Origin: SIG575 sp045595725
GTDB taxonomy: Bacteria; Bacillota; Clostridia; Oscillospirales; Acutalibacteraceae
NCBI GenBank assembly: GCA_045595725.1
Contig: JAZOAY010000068.1
Coordinates: forward strand, 1 to 23,210
Length of the DNA stretch: 23,210 bases
Direction: 5' to 3'
Shown: piece by piece, positions 7,484-14,955 of the stretch
How positions within the stretch are numbered: position 1 is the first letter of the stretch
Layout of the letters: each line of letters starts with the position of its first letter
Notes under the pieces: generated by a model
What the model saw: the letters and a program-made list of their open reading frames with translations, nothing else
The model's database searches: none
Told to the model about the DNA's origin: nothing
Position numbers and translations under genes: made by a program

Positions 7484-8659
7484 TTAATTTTTAAGTTCAT
7501 CAACAAATTCCTGGATACGTTTGAGTGCTTCTCTGATATGACCGATAGAATAAGAATACGAAACTCTTACATATCCTTCACCGCATTCGCCGAATGCGGT
7601 GCCGGGCACTACTGCAACATGCTTTTCACGGATAAGTCTTGAACAGAATTCATCTGAAGTAAGACCTGTACTTTTTATGCACGGAAAAACATAGAATGCA
7701 CCTTCCGGTTCAAAACAGTCAAAGCCCATTTTTCTGAAACCGCTTACAATAAGACGACGTCTCAGGTCATATTCGCTGCGCATTTTTTCAATGTCTTCAT
7801 CACCGTTTTTAAGTGCCTCGATTGCAGCATACTGTGCAGTTGTAGGTGCTGACATGATTGCATACTGATGAAGAATTGTCATTTTTTCAATCAATTTTTC
7901 AGGACCGAGAGCATATCCCAGTCTCCAACCTGTCATTGCATAAGATTTTGAAAAACCGTTAATGACAATTGTTCTTTCTCTCATGCCATCAATTTCAGCA
8001 AAAGAAACGTGTCTTTCATCACCATAAGTCAGTTCGCTGTAAATTTCGTCTGAAAGAACAATTATATTTTTATTTTCAAGCACTTTTGCAATTTTTTCAA
8101 GATCTTCCTTTCTCATAACTGCCCCTGTGGGATTGTTAGGGTATGGGAGAATAAGAAGTTTTGTTTTATCTGTAATTTTCTCTTCAAGCTGTTCAGGGGT
8201 AAGACGGAATTCATCTTCCTCTTTTGTTTCGATTATAACAGGCTTTCCTCCTGCCATAATAGTCATTGGTTCATAACATACAAAACAAGGCTGAGGAATA
8301 AGTACCTCATCACCTGCTGATACAATTGAACGGATACAAAGGTCAATTGCCTCAGAGCCGCCAACAGTTACAAGAACTTCTTTTTCGGGAACATATCCAA
8401 CATTGAACTTTCTTTTGAAATATTTGCTTATCTCCTCACGGAGTTCTGCAAAACCTCTGTTGGGAGTGTACCAGGTTCTGCCTTTTTCAAGGGAATTGAT
8501 ACCCGCCTGACGTACATGCCATGGTGTTACAAAATCAGGCTCTCCTACACTCAGAGAAATAATATCTTCCATTTCGTTGGCAATGTCGAAGAATTTTCTT
8601 ATTCCCGAAGGTTTCACATTTTTTATGTTTTCATTCAGGATTTCTTCGTAGTTAATCAC
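7484..8659 (-). CDS. PLP-dependent class I aminotransferase
   Basis: This 391-residue fold-type I aminotransferase moves an amino group between an amino acid (probably aspartate, an aromatic or another neutral one) and a 2-oxo acid. The PLP-binding Lys is K238 in GFSKSYAMTGWRLGYA. N176 in YPNNPTG, D204 and Y207 in LSDEIYSEL, and R246 are all present, as is the early SLSVGEPDF. The exact substrate cannot be read. The start is GTG at 8659, supported by AAAGGAG nine nt upstream and by the 4-nt GTGA overlap with the Lrp-like gene, so the two are coupled. A local Lrp-type regulator paired with an aminotransferase suggests control by the amino acid concerned. This is inference. Confidence 0.93.
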   Translation of the reverse strand: MINYEEILNENIKNVKPSGIRKFFDIANEMEDIISLSVGEPDFVTPWHVRQAGINSLEKGRTWYTPNRGFAELREEISKYFKRKFNVGYVPEKEVLVTVGGSEAIDLCIRSIVSAGDEVLIPQPCFVCYEPMTIMAGGKPVIIETKEEDEFRLTPEQLEEKITDKTKLLILPYPNNPTGAVMRKEDLEKIAKVLENKNIIVLSDEIYSELTYGDERHVSFAEIDGMRERTIVINGFSKSYAMTGWRLGYALGPEKLIEKMTILHQYAIMSAPTTAQYAAIEALKNGDEDIEKMRSEYDLRRRLIVSGFRKMGFDCFEPEGAFYVFPCIKSTGLTSDEFCSRLIREKHVAVVPGTAFGECGEGYVRVSYSYSIGHIREALKRIQEFVDELKN

Positions 8660-9135
8660 AGCATCATGCTCCTTTGGTCTTTTTCGCCGTCTGTGAGCAG
8701 AACGCCGTTTTCCTTATATCTTTTAAGCAGAAAATGTGTTGCAGTTGACTGAACAGCATCAATTGTAGCAAGTCTCCTTGACACAAACATTGCAACATCC
8801 TGTATTGTTTTACCTCTGACAGTTACAAGCAAATCATAGTTGTCTGCTGCCATAAGGTTTACTGTGTCAACCTCGTCAAACTCGGAAATGCGTGCAGCAA
8901 TTTCGTCAAAGCCTGTTTCTTTCTGAGGTGTAACTTTAAGTTCAATAAGGGCGGTAACTCCTGAATTTTCAACTTTATCCCAGTTAATAAACGTCTTTTT
9001 CGCGAGGATTACGCCGTTCTTTTTGTATTCAGCGATTCTTTTTTCTATACTGTCAATGCTTTCACCCAGCATTGCAGAAAGTTCTTCCACTGAAAGAGAA
9101 GAATCTTCATAAAGCAATGAAATAAGTTTATCCAT
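8656..9135 (-). CDS. Lrp/AsnC-family transcriptional regulator
   Basis: This 159-residue feast/famine regulator has an N-terminal helix-turn-helix of about 60 residues (MDKLISLLYEDSSLSVEEL, then IDSIEKRIAEYKKNGVI) and a C-terminal RAM-type effector and oligomerisation domain (about 65-140) with alternating strands such as TALIELKVTP and YDLLVTVRG. The length is typical of Lrp/AsnC proteins (about 150-165). The ATG follows a perfect AAGGAGG. It overlaps the aminotransferase gene by 4 nt and so probably regulates that operon and itself. No sigma-A promoter was recognised just upstream, because the MITE-like element begins 15 nt before the start codon. Its promoter must therefore lie in that element or beyond it. 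Confidence 0.93.
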   Translation of the reverse strand: MDKLISLLYEDSSLSVEELSAMLGESIDSIEKRIAEYKKNGVILAKKTFINWDKVENSGVTALIELKVTPQKETGFDEIAARISEFDEVDTVNLMAADNYDLLVTVRGKTIQDVAMFVSRRLATIDAVQSTATHFLLKRYKENGVLLTDGEKDQRSMML

Positions 9136-9150
9136 TTTTATTCCTCCTTA

Positions 9151-9421
9151 GGGTAGCACGAATAATCCAAACTCGTTTTTTATCGGTTGATTTCCGCTGA
9201 CCCTTTGTTAAAATACTCGCAAATCCGTCAGGATTTGCTACGTTTTTTCCTTGGTTCACCAAAAATCATCTCTATAAAAAATCTTCAACCAAAAAGATTA
9301 AGATTTTTATTGAATTTTTGGTGACTGAGTGTGAAGAAAGGCTCACGCCTTTCAAACACGAAACACCGAAAAGACTTAAAAAGATTAACTTTTTGGCGTG
9401 TTCGGATTATTCGTGCTACCC
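9151..9421. mobile_element. MITE-like non-coding element with terminal inverted repeats
   Basis: A 271-bp element is bounded by an 18-bp perfect inverted repeat (9151-9168 with 9404-9421, beginning GGGTAGCACGAATAATCC). With two mismatches in the next seven bases, the repeat extends to about 25 bp. TA lies just outside each end (9149-9150; 9423-9424 after one extra C), which fits TA-target insertion of the IS630/Tc1-mariner kind. Inside are three nested or local hairpins: 9219-9238 (8-bp stem, loop GTCA), a central one formed by 9256-9266 with 9314-9324 plus 9274-9285 with 9300-9310, and 9336-9353 (7-bp stem, loop TCAC). No open reading frame of note is present, so mobility would need a transposase in trans. 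It separates the sufB-like stop codon from the lrp-like ribosome binding site. Confidence 0.75.
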
Positions 9422-10345
9422 CTATTTCAGGAAACCTTTTATAATAATTTCTTCCGCTTCTTCTTCGCTCATACCGAAAGTCTGAAGTTTAATAAGCTGG
9501 TCGTTATTTATTCTGCCGATTGCAGCCTCGTGAACTATCTGAGCATCATAATGATTTGCTGCAATTTCGGGAATTGAACGGATACGTGCATTGTCCATGA
9601 TAATTGAATCACACTGAACATGTGCTCTGCAAGCTGCATTACCTACTGCTCTCGGATAGAAAACCTGTTCTGACTCATCTTTTGCAACAGAACGTGAAAT
9701 AATCTGTGCACTTGCATCTTTTCCGTCAAGGTTAATTACCATATTTGAATGTGCAACCTGTTTGCCGTGAGTCATAAGTTTTTCTGTCATCAGAAGTTTT
9801 GCTCCCGCTTTAAGACGGGCATTTGTTTCTCTGAGAGTTGAATCAACACCTTTAATCTGTACTGTTTCCATTTCGCAGTAAGAGTTTTCGTCCATTTCAA
9901 TTTCAGTTGTGGGATTGAGAACTCTTTCTCCTGTTCCCTCTCCCTGACCATAATGCTTCTCAACATATTTTATTTTTGCATTTTTTCCGATATGGAAAGT
10001 ATGAATACCGTCATGTTCACTTTTTTCTGAACCTGAATTGTGAATGCCGCAACCTGCAACAATAAGGACATCACAATCTTCACCGATATAAAAATCGTTA
10101 TATGTCACATCGTTTACACCACTCTCGGTAACAATTACGGGGATATGAACACTTTCATTCTTTGTACCGGGTTTAACGATGATATCAATTCCTGGTTTAT
10201 CTTTTTTTGGTTCAATTATAATATTTTTAGTTGACTGACGAGCCATGCCTTCGCCGTTTTTTCTGATATTATATGCACCCATGGGAACTTCATGCAGGTC
10301 TGCAACGGCTCCAAGCAAGTCTTTATCTATTTTATTTTCAAGCAT
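9422..10345 (-). CDS. sufB: SufB/SufD-type Fe-S cluster scaffold (minimal SUF/SMS type)
   Basis: This 307-residue scaffold works with the SufC ATPase to assemble iron-sulfur clusters in the cytoplasm. The beta-helix core is recognisable from CDVLIVAGCGIHNSG (91-105), the repeating STLRETNARLKAGAKL segment, SARxV-like ISRSVAKDESEQVFYP, and the family C-terminus HVQCDSIIMDNARIRSIPEI, then HEAAIGRINNDQL (272-284) and GMSEEEAEEIIIKGFL. It is far shorter than classical SufB (about 465-495) and resembles the compact SufB of clostridia and archaea. The ATG at 10345 was chosen over an upstream one at 10390 because it has AAGGAAGG at proper spacing and avoids a 41-nt overlap with sufC. Where classical SufB has CGAHT, this protein has ARIRS. 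The TAG stop abuts the MITE-like element. Confidence 0.9.
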   Translation of the reverse strand: MLENKIDKDLLGAVADLHEVPMGAYNIRKNGEGMARQSTKNIIIEPKKDKPGIDIIVKPGTKNESVHIPVIVTESGVNDVTYNDFYIGEDCDVLIVAGCGIHNSGSEKSEHDGIHTFHIGKNAKIKYVEKHYGQGEGTGERVLNPTTEIEMDENSYCEMETVQIKGVDSTLRETNARLKAGAKLLMTEKLMTHGKQVAHSNMVINLDGKDASAQIISRSVAKDESEQVFYPRAVGNAACRAHVQCDSIIMDNARIRSIPEIAANHYDAQIVHEAAIGRINNDQLIKLQTFGMSEEEAEEIIIKGFLK

Positions 10346-10349
10346 AAAA

Positions 10350-11081
10350 TCAGCCCTTCCTTTCATTTCTGAAATTGCATGCACCGTCAAATTCGCCTAA
10401 AAGTTTCGGGAACACCTCGTCACGGCTTCCTTCTTCACGAATTTTTCCGTTTGCAATAACAATAATTCTGTCAGCAACAGACATAATTCTTTCCTGATGA
10501 GAAATAAGAACTATGGACTGATTTCTTTTGTTTTTCATAACCTTGAAAGTTTCAACAAGCATTGTAAAACTCCACAGGTCAATACCTGCCTCGGGTTCAT
10601 CGAAAATCGCAACATTAAGTTCGCGTGCCATAATCGAAGCAATTTCAACACGCTTCACTTCCCCGCCTGAAAGTGAAGTATCAACTTCACGGTTAAGATA
10701 TTCTTTTGAACAAAGGCCAACATTTGTAAGGTAAGAACAGCAGAGGTCCTCCGGCAATTCACTGCCGTGAGCAAGAGAAAGAAGTCTTCTGACTGTAATG
10801 CCTTTAAATCTCGGCGGTTGCTGAAAAGCATAACCGATGCCCAGTTTGGCTCTGTCTGTAATTGACATGTCAGTAATATCTGTTCCGTTAAAGAAAATCT
10901 GACCGGATGTGGGTTTTTCAATACCCATAATAAGTTTTGCAAGGGTTGATTTACCGCCACCGTTAGGTCCTGTGATAACAACAAATTCTCCGTCATTTAT
11001 TGTAAGACTTACGTTGTCTATAATTTCGAGAATTCCTTTTTGTCCTTCAACTTTGAAAGACACATTTTTCAGTTCAAGCAT
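10350..11081 (-). CDS. sufC: SufC Fe-S assembly ABC ATPase
   Basis: This 243-residue soluble ABC ATPase powers the SufB-type scaffold. It shows Walker A GPNGGGKSTLAK, the Q-loop FQQPPRFKGI, the signature LSGGEVKRVEIASIMAREL, Walker B VAIFDEPEAGIDLWSF and the H-loop ISHQERIM. The EPEAGID form of Walker B and the absence of membrane partners are typical of SufC. The length is normal (about 245). The ATG has AAGGAA at good spacing. sufB starts 4 nt after the sufC stop, so both are translated together. The binding-protein gene ends 20 nt upstream, so all three may share a promoter near 12863-12891. No SufS, SufU or SufE gene is adjacent. Confidence 0.96.
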   Translation of the reverse strand: MLELKNVSFKVEGQKGILEIIDNVSLTINDGEFVVITGPNGGGKSTLAKLIMGIEKPTSGQIFFNGTDITDMSITDRAKLGIGYAFQQPPRFKGITVRRLLSLAHGSELPEDLCCSYLTNVGLCSKEYLNREVDTSLSGGEVKRVEIASIMARELNVAIFDEPEAGIDLWSFTMLVETFKVMKNKRNQSIVLISHQERIMSVADRIIVIANGKIREEGSRDEVFPKLLGEFDGACNFRNERKG

Positions 11082-11101
11082 TTTTAACCATTCCTTAATC
11101 T

Positions 11102-12793
11102 TTATACCTTGGCATTGACAAAATATGCAACGCCTGAATTTGTAACATAAAAGTTTTCTATTCTGTCAGAGGCGAGGAAGCCGTCTGCATAATAATAAAG
11201 GGGACATATAACCCAATCTGACATCAGAATTTTTTCCGCCTTATGGGCAAGGTTATTCCTTTGGTCGCCCTGAGTGTTTATCATTTGCGAAAGAAGTTTA
11301 TCATATTCTCCGTTTTTCCAACCGCAGAAGTTTTCCGTTGACGTAAATTTATCAAGCATGTAGCCCACGTCATTGTACGGAGACATGAGACCGCCCTTTG
11401 CAACGGTAAAATTACCGTCATTTCTCATTTCTTCAAGTTTTGACCAGCTGACGCTTCTGAGCATACAGTTGATGCCTAGATTTTCTTTCCACATTTCTGC
11501 AAGGATTTCTGCCGTTTCACGGCTGAAAGTATTGTCATTGAAAAGATATTCAAACTGAGGAAAACCTTTTCCCTTTTCATATCCTGCCTCAGCAAGAAGT
11601 GACTGTGCTTTCTTGATGTTTTCGTCAGTTTCGTCAGCCATGAAGTAATTTTCTCCCGTCTGTCTGAACTGAGAAAAAGCATCCGATATAAGACCTGATG
11701 CCGCAATACCGCGGGTCTTTGCCGTCTTTTCTATAAGTTCCTCTCTGTCAATTGCAAGGGTAAGAGCCTGTCTTACACGTGCATCGTCAAAGGGAGTTTC
11801 ATTAAGATTAAAATAAAGGAAATATGTTCCGGTGTTTTGATAAGAGGTGTAGTTTTTGTTCTTTGAAGTTTTTACAAGTTTGTCTTCAGGAAGGACACCT
11901 GTAAAAAGAACCTTTCCCTTATTGAACATGGTTCTTGCCTCTTCACCGTCTGAAACAAAATAAAATTTTATGCTTTTTAGAGAAACATTTTCCTTGTCTC
12001 TGTAATGCTCATTGGGAACAAGATCAAGGTAGCTTCCGCCTGTCCATGAAAGAAGTCTGAAAGCACCGTTTGAAACGAATTTTTCCGGGTCGGTACTCCA
12101 TATTCTGGTGTATGGCTTTACTGCATTTTCGCAAAGAGGCATAAAACCTACACTTGCACATTTATAAAGGAAAGACGGGTCTTTTTCTTTCAGTTTCACA
12201 ACGAGAGTGCGGGCATCTGCCTCTTTCACCCACAGGTCAGACATCTGCATTGTGATGTAGTTGCCTTCATCATCTTTCAGACCTTTCTGTTCTTTTTCAA
12301 AATCTTCATGGACCTTATCATAACCTGCAATATTTTCAAACATATAAGCATAAGAAGATGCATTATAGGGGTTTGCCGTTCTTCTCCATGCATAAACAAA
12401 ATCGGAAGCCTGAACCGCAGTACCGTCACTCCATAAAGAATGAGGAGAAATTGTAAAGGTATAAACAAGACCGTCTTCGCTTACCGTGTAATCACTTGCC
12501 GCTGCTTTGACTGCGTTCCCGTTTTCGTCAATTTTCATCAGTCCCTCAAAACAGTTTACAAGAACTGTTTCTGTTGAAATGTCGGTGCAGAAAGTGGGAT
12601 CAAGCTTTTCAGGTTCAGAGGAAATTGCTGCCGTAACACGGTCGTTGCCGTCGATGTGAAGCATCAGTGCAGAAAAAGCTGAAAATAATGCAACACCAAG
12701 TACTATAGCCCCTGTAATTACCACTATTCTGAATCGCTTATTTTTCTCAAAAAGCATTTTGAATTTATTGAATTTTTTTGATTTCTTATTCAT
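11102..12793 (-). CDS. Membrane-anchored oligopeptide-type ABC substrate-binding protein
   Basis: This 563-residue protein of the SBP_bac_5 (OppA/DppA) family would capture peptides or similar solutes outside the cell. After a basic N-terminus (NKKSKKFNKFK) comes one hydrophobic helix (about residues 22-44). The mature fold then begins with SSEPEKLDPTFCTDISTE and shows WSDGTAVQASDFVYAWRR, FNLNETPFDDARVRQALTLA and IDREELI. There is no lipobox cysteine, so it looks anchored by an uncleaved helix rather than as a lipoprotein. The ATG at 12793 is preferred over an upstream one at 12826: it has AGAGGAA at good spacing and is followed by the expected basic start. No permease or ATPase genes are adjacent, so it may serve a distant transporter or act as a sensor. 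Confidence 0.9.
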   Translation of the reverse strand: MNKKSKKFNKFKMLFEKNKRFRIVVITGAIVLGVALFSAFSALMLHIDGNDRVTAAISSEPEKLDPTFCTDISTETVLVNCFEGLMKIDENGNAVKAAASDYTVSEDGLVYTFTISPHSLWSDGTAVQASDFVYAWRRTANPYNASSYAYMFENIAGYDKVHEDFEKEQKGLKDDEGNYITMQMSDLWVKEADARTLVVKLKEKDPSFLYKCASVGFMPLCENAVKPYTRIWSTDPEKFVSNGAFRLLSWTGGSYLDLVPNEHYRDKENVSLKSIKFYFVSDGEEARTMFNKGKVLFTGVLPEDKLVKTSKNKNYTSYQNTGTYFLYFNLNETPFDDARVRQALTLAIDREELIEKTAKTRGIAASGLISDAFSQFRQTGENYFMADETDENIKKAQSLLAEAGYEKGKGFPQFEYLFNDNTFSRETAEILAEMWKENLGINCMLRSVSWSKLEEMRNDGNFTVAKGGLMSPYNDVGYMLDKFTSTENFCGWKNGEYDKLLSQMINTQGDQRNNLAHKAEKILMSDWVICPLYYYADGFLASDRIENFYVTNSGVAYFVNAKV

Positions 12794-12862
12794 AAAAATT
12801 CCTCTTGACGGACGGAAACATTCCAAAAAAGCAAATTTTCCGCCGATTATATTTCATTATAT

Positions 12863-12891
12863 ATGATAACAAATTTTGTCAGAAAAGGCAA
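12863..12891 (-). promoter_or_regulatory. Possible sigma-A promoter of the binding-protein/sufCB run
   Basis: On the minus strand TTGCCT (12886-12891) and TATCAT (12863-12868) are 17 nt apart. An overlapping alternative is CTGACA (12877-12882) with TATAAT (12856-12861), but its spacing is only 15 nt. Which pair is used cannot be decided by eye. The start codon is about 65 nt downstream. Confidence 0.45.
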
Positions 12892-12973
12892 CATTTAAAA
12901 CTAAATTATTTTTACACTTTCTTTGTTTAATTTTGTATCTTTTGGACAAAACATATTCAAGTAGGTGATTTAT

Positions 12974-13417
12974 ATGTCAACAAACAAAAAACAATATGAT
13001 AAAATGACAAAAAAAGCATCCCCTCCATCACCTTTACTCAAAAACTGCCTCAATGCTTTCTGGACAGGAGGTCTTGTTTGTGTGGTAGGTGAAGGTTTCA
13101 GGATGCTTTATCAATATTTGAAATTCAATGAAGACGAAACAAAAGCAGCAGTAACAGTTACTCTCATTGTAATTACCGCAATTCTTACGGGAATTGGAAT
13201 TTTTGACAAAATAGCAAAAATTGCAGGTGCAGGAACAATTGTACCCATTACAGGCTTTGCAAACTCCGTTGTATCCCCTGCCATGGAATTCAAAACGGAG
13301 GGAAGTATTCTCGGCACCGCAGCAAACATTTTCAAACTGGCAGGCCCCGTAATTCTCTACTCAACCGCATCCGCTTTTGTGTATGGGGTTATTTATTATA
13401 TCTGTCAGATAAAATAA
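12974..13417 (+). CDS. spoVAC: Stage V sporulation protein AC
   Basis: This 147-residue membrane protein is part of the SpoVA channel that loads dipicolinic acid into the forespore and releases it at germination. SpoVAC itself behaves as a mechanosensitive channel in Bacillus. The family core is clear: NAFWTGGLVCVVGEGFRMLY, LTGIGIFDKIAKIAGAGTIV, PITGFANSVVSPAMEFKTEG and AANIFKLAGPVI. About four to five membrane segments fit the family, and length and order match. A GTG in frame at 12965 was rejected: the ATG at 12974 follows TAGGTGATTT at proper spacing. It is alone here. spoVAD lies about 4.1 kb downstream on the same strand, whereas the genes are adjacent in Bacillus. A CATATTC near 12952 resembles a forespore -10 box, but no matching -35 was found. 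Confidence 0.93.
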   Translation: MSTNKKQYDKMTKKASPPSPLLKNCLNAFWTGGLVCVVGEGFRMLYQYLKFNEDETKAAVTVTLIVITAILTGIGIFDKIAKIAGAGTIVPITGFANSVVSPAMEFKTEGSILGTAANIFKLAGPVILYSTASAFVYGVIYYICQIK

Positions 13418-13418
13418 A

Positions 13419-13445
13419 TAGGCTTGACTAATTCAGTCAAGCCTT
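13419..13445. terminator. Bidirectional terminator between spoVAC and a convergent gene
   Basis: A 9-bp perfect stem (GGCTTGACT 13421-13429 with AGTCAAGCC 13435-13443) has a 5-nt loop. On the minus strand it is followed by CCTATTTATTTTA; on the plus strand the T run is poor. It lies between two convergent stop codons (13417 and 13454) and probably serves both genes, better for the minus-strand one. Confidence 0.75.
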
Positions 13446-13453
13446 AAATTCAT

Positions 13454-14323
13454 TTAATTCTGAGTTGCTTTCAACCCCGTAAGTTCCTCAAAAACAGGCA
13501 GTTCATAGCATGGAATGTAAATACCTGACAATTCCCCGTTATAATCAACTTCTATTATGTGATAATATTTAGAATGAATATGCCCGTAATCATCTGTTGT
13601 AAGTTTATACTGTTTATAAACTCCCTTATTAAATCTTTCCTCTTTATTCCATTCCGGCATACTGAAATGTTTTTTAACAGTACGGATTCCTTTTAAGGAA
13701 GATAGAGGAAAAGCATATTTACCCTCAATGTTAGCAATATACAAATTTTCAGAATCAGCAAAAACCTTGTAAACAGTATTAATGCAATGCACCATTTGCA
13801 TACCTTTTTGAGTCATTTTAATCTCGCCATCTTTTACTTTGTAAAAAAATGAAAGAATATCTGCATCTTTTGAATCTTTTGGGACAGATAACTCAGCAAA
13901 TATAGCATCACAAGTACTTTCCAGATTATCAAAAGTCTGAGCACTCTCATCAGTTTCCAAAACACTTTTTGCTTTGCGGGTACTTATAAATTTAAGAACA
14001 ACCCAAACTAACAAAGCAATGCCTGCAAACCAAAAAAGACCGGGGGCATTTTGATATGCCTGTTGTAAAGAAATATCATCACTTTTTAATAAAGATCTTA
14101 TTATTCCCACAGCAACAACCGCACCGCTGGCACCACAAATCCACTGGATAATACGCACAGGCAGAGGCAGCTTACTTTTTTCTATTGTTTCCTCGGCATT
14201 TTCAGAAGAACGTTCAAAAGACTGAACCAACATATTTGAAGGCTTTGCAACCAAAAATTCATTTCCGTTAACCTGTTCATTCTTTTTATCTGTTGTTAAA
14301 TCAACACCTAAAAATGGTTTCAT
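13454..14323 (-). CDS. Hypothetical two-helix membrane protein with PH-like C-terminal domain
   Basis: I do not recognise a named family for this 289-residue protein. An N-terminal cytoplasmic stretch of about 55 residues is followed by two membrane helices (about 58-81 and 92-113). A C-terminal domain (about 130-289) of alternating strands follows, resembling the bacterial PH/YcxB-like fold: YKVKDGEIKMTQKGMQM, LYIANIEGKYAFPLSSLKGI, YHIIEVDYNGELSGIYIPC. Proteins of this layout occur in many clostridia without a known role. The ATG has a strong AAAGGAGG binding site, and a sigma-A promoter lies just upstream (14345-14373), so it is transcribed on its own. The fold assignment is by eye and tentative. 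Confidence 0.8.
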   Translation of the reverse strand: MKPFLGVDLTTDKKNEQVNGNEFLVAKPSNMLVQSFERSSENAEETIEKSKLPLPVRIIQWICGASGAVVAVGIIRSLLKSDDISLQQAYQNAPGLFWFAGIALLVWVVLKFISTRKAKSVLETDESAQTFDNLESTCDAIFAELSVPKDSKDADILSFFYKVKDGEIKMTQKGMQMVHCINTVYKVFADSENLYIANIEGKYAFPLSSLKGIRTVKKHFSMPEWNKEERFNKGVYKQYKLTTDDYGHIHSKYYHIIEVDYNGELSGIYIPCYELPVFEELTGLKATQN

Positions 14324-14344
14324 AATATAAACCTCCTTTTTATT

Positions 14345-14373
14345 ATTGTATCACTCTTTCATTTTGTTGTAAA
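14345..14373 (-). promoter_or_regulatory. Sigma-A promoter of the PH-like membrane protein gene
   Basis: On the minus strand TTTACA (14368-14373) and TACAAT (14345-14350) are separated by exactly 17 nt, followed within about 15 nt by the AAAGGAGG binding site of the gene starting at 14323. The whole site fits in the 66-nt gap between two genes. Confidence 0.7.
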
Positions 14374-14389
14374 TACATCCGCCTTTTAA

Positions 14390-14953
14390 TCAAAAACTCT
14401 CAATATTTTCTTTTACAAATTTCAGCAGATAATTTTCTATTCCCTCTAATTCATAGAACGCATCATCATATTCATCAAATGGAAATCTGTCGTACTGTTC
14501 AACAAAATCCTCGGCAGTTTCACTGTCAAAGGAAGAAAGATTTTCGATGTCAATATTATACTTTGAGACAAATCCGTCGTAAAGTTTTTTATGTTCCTCT
14601 GCCCCGACAAGTTCCATATATCCGCTGACGTAAGGTGCTACTGCACGGCTGTCATTCACAAAAAACTGACAGAGACCGCCGTTCTGCACTTCCATATCAA
14701 GATAATTCAACACATAAAAAACAAGTTCTTTTTCGTTCAGAACTTTCATACCCTCTTTTGTATCTTCAAAAGCATCAGTCTTTCCGAGTATTCTGGCATT
14801 TACTGCACTTATCAATTCATCGTCGGGCAATTTTTTCAATTCTTCGTTAGACATGCTTTTATAAAGTTTTTCTTTTTCAAGATAATCTTTAACAGACGAC
14901 TTAATTGCTTTTCTGACATCCAATGCATCTTTTATAAAACTGAAAAGTCCCAT
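14390..14953 (-). CDS. DMP19-like (DUF4375) acidic protein
   Basis: This 187-residue soluble protein resembles the DMP19/DUF4375 family. The clue is LDMEVQNGGLCQFFVNDS in mid-protein, matching the family's EvxNGGfxQfFxN, followed by an Ile/Val-Gly-Ala turn (ELVGAEEHKKLYDGFV). The C-terminal third is strongly acidic (EDFVEQYDRFPFDEYDDAFY). In Neisseria DMP19 is a DNA mimic that binds a helix-turn-helix repressor, but most Bacillota homologues have no tested role, so function is not claimed. The N-terminal 70 residues hold a helical Lys/Glu-rich segment (VKDYLEKEKLYKSMSNEEL). It begins 2 nt after the MFS transporter stop codon, with only a weak AGAGTG binding site, so translation may depend on the upstream gene. 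Confidence 0.75.
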   Translation of the reverse strand: MGLFSFIKDALDVRKAIKSSVKDYLEKEKLYKSMSNEELKKLPDDELISAVNARILGKTDAFEDTKEGMKVLNEKELVFYVLNYLDMEVQNGGLCQFFVNDSRAVAPYVSGYMELVGAEEHKKLYDGFVSKYNIDIENLSSFDSETAEDFVEQYDRFPFDEYDDAFYELEGIENYLLKFVKENIESF

Positions 14954-14955
14954 AT

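Noticed and set aside
10346..10390. Earlier ATG start for the sufB-like gene
   Set aside because: It would overlap sufC by 41 nt, and the ATG at 10345 has an AAGGAAGG site at the right distance.
12965..12973. Earlier GTG start for spoVAC
   Set aside because: The GTG is part of the TAGGTGA ribosome binding site for the ATG at 12974.
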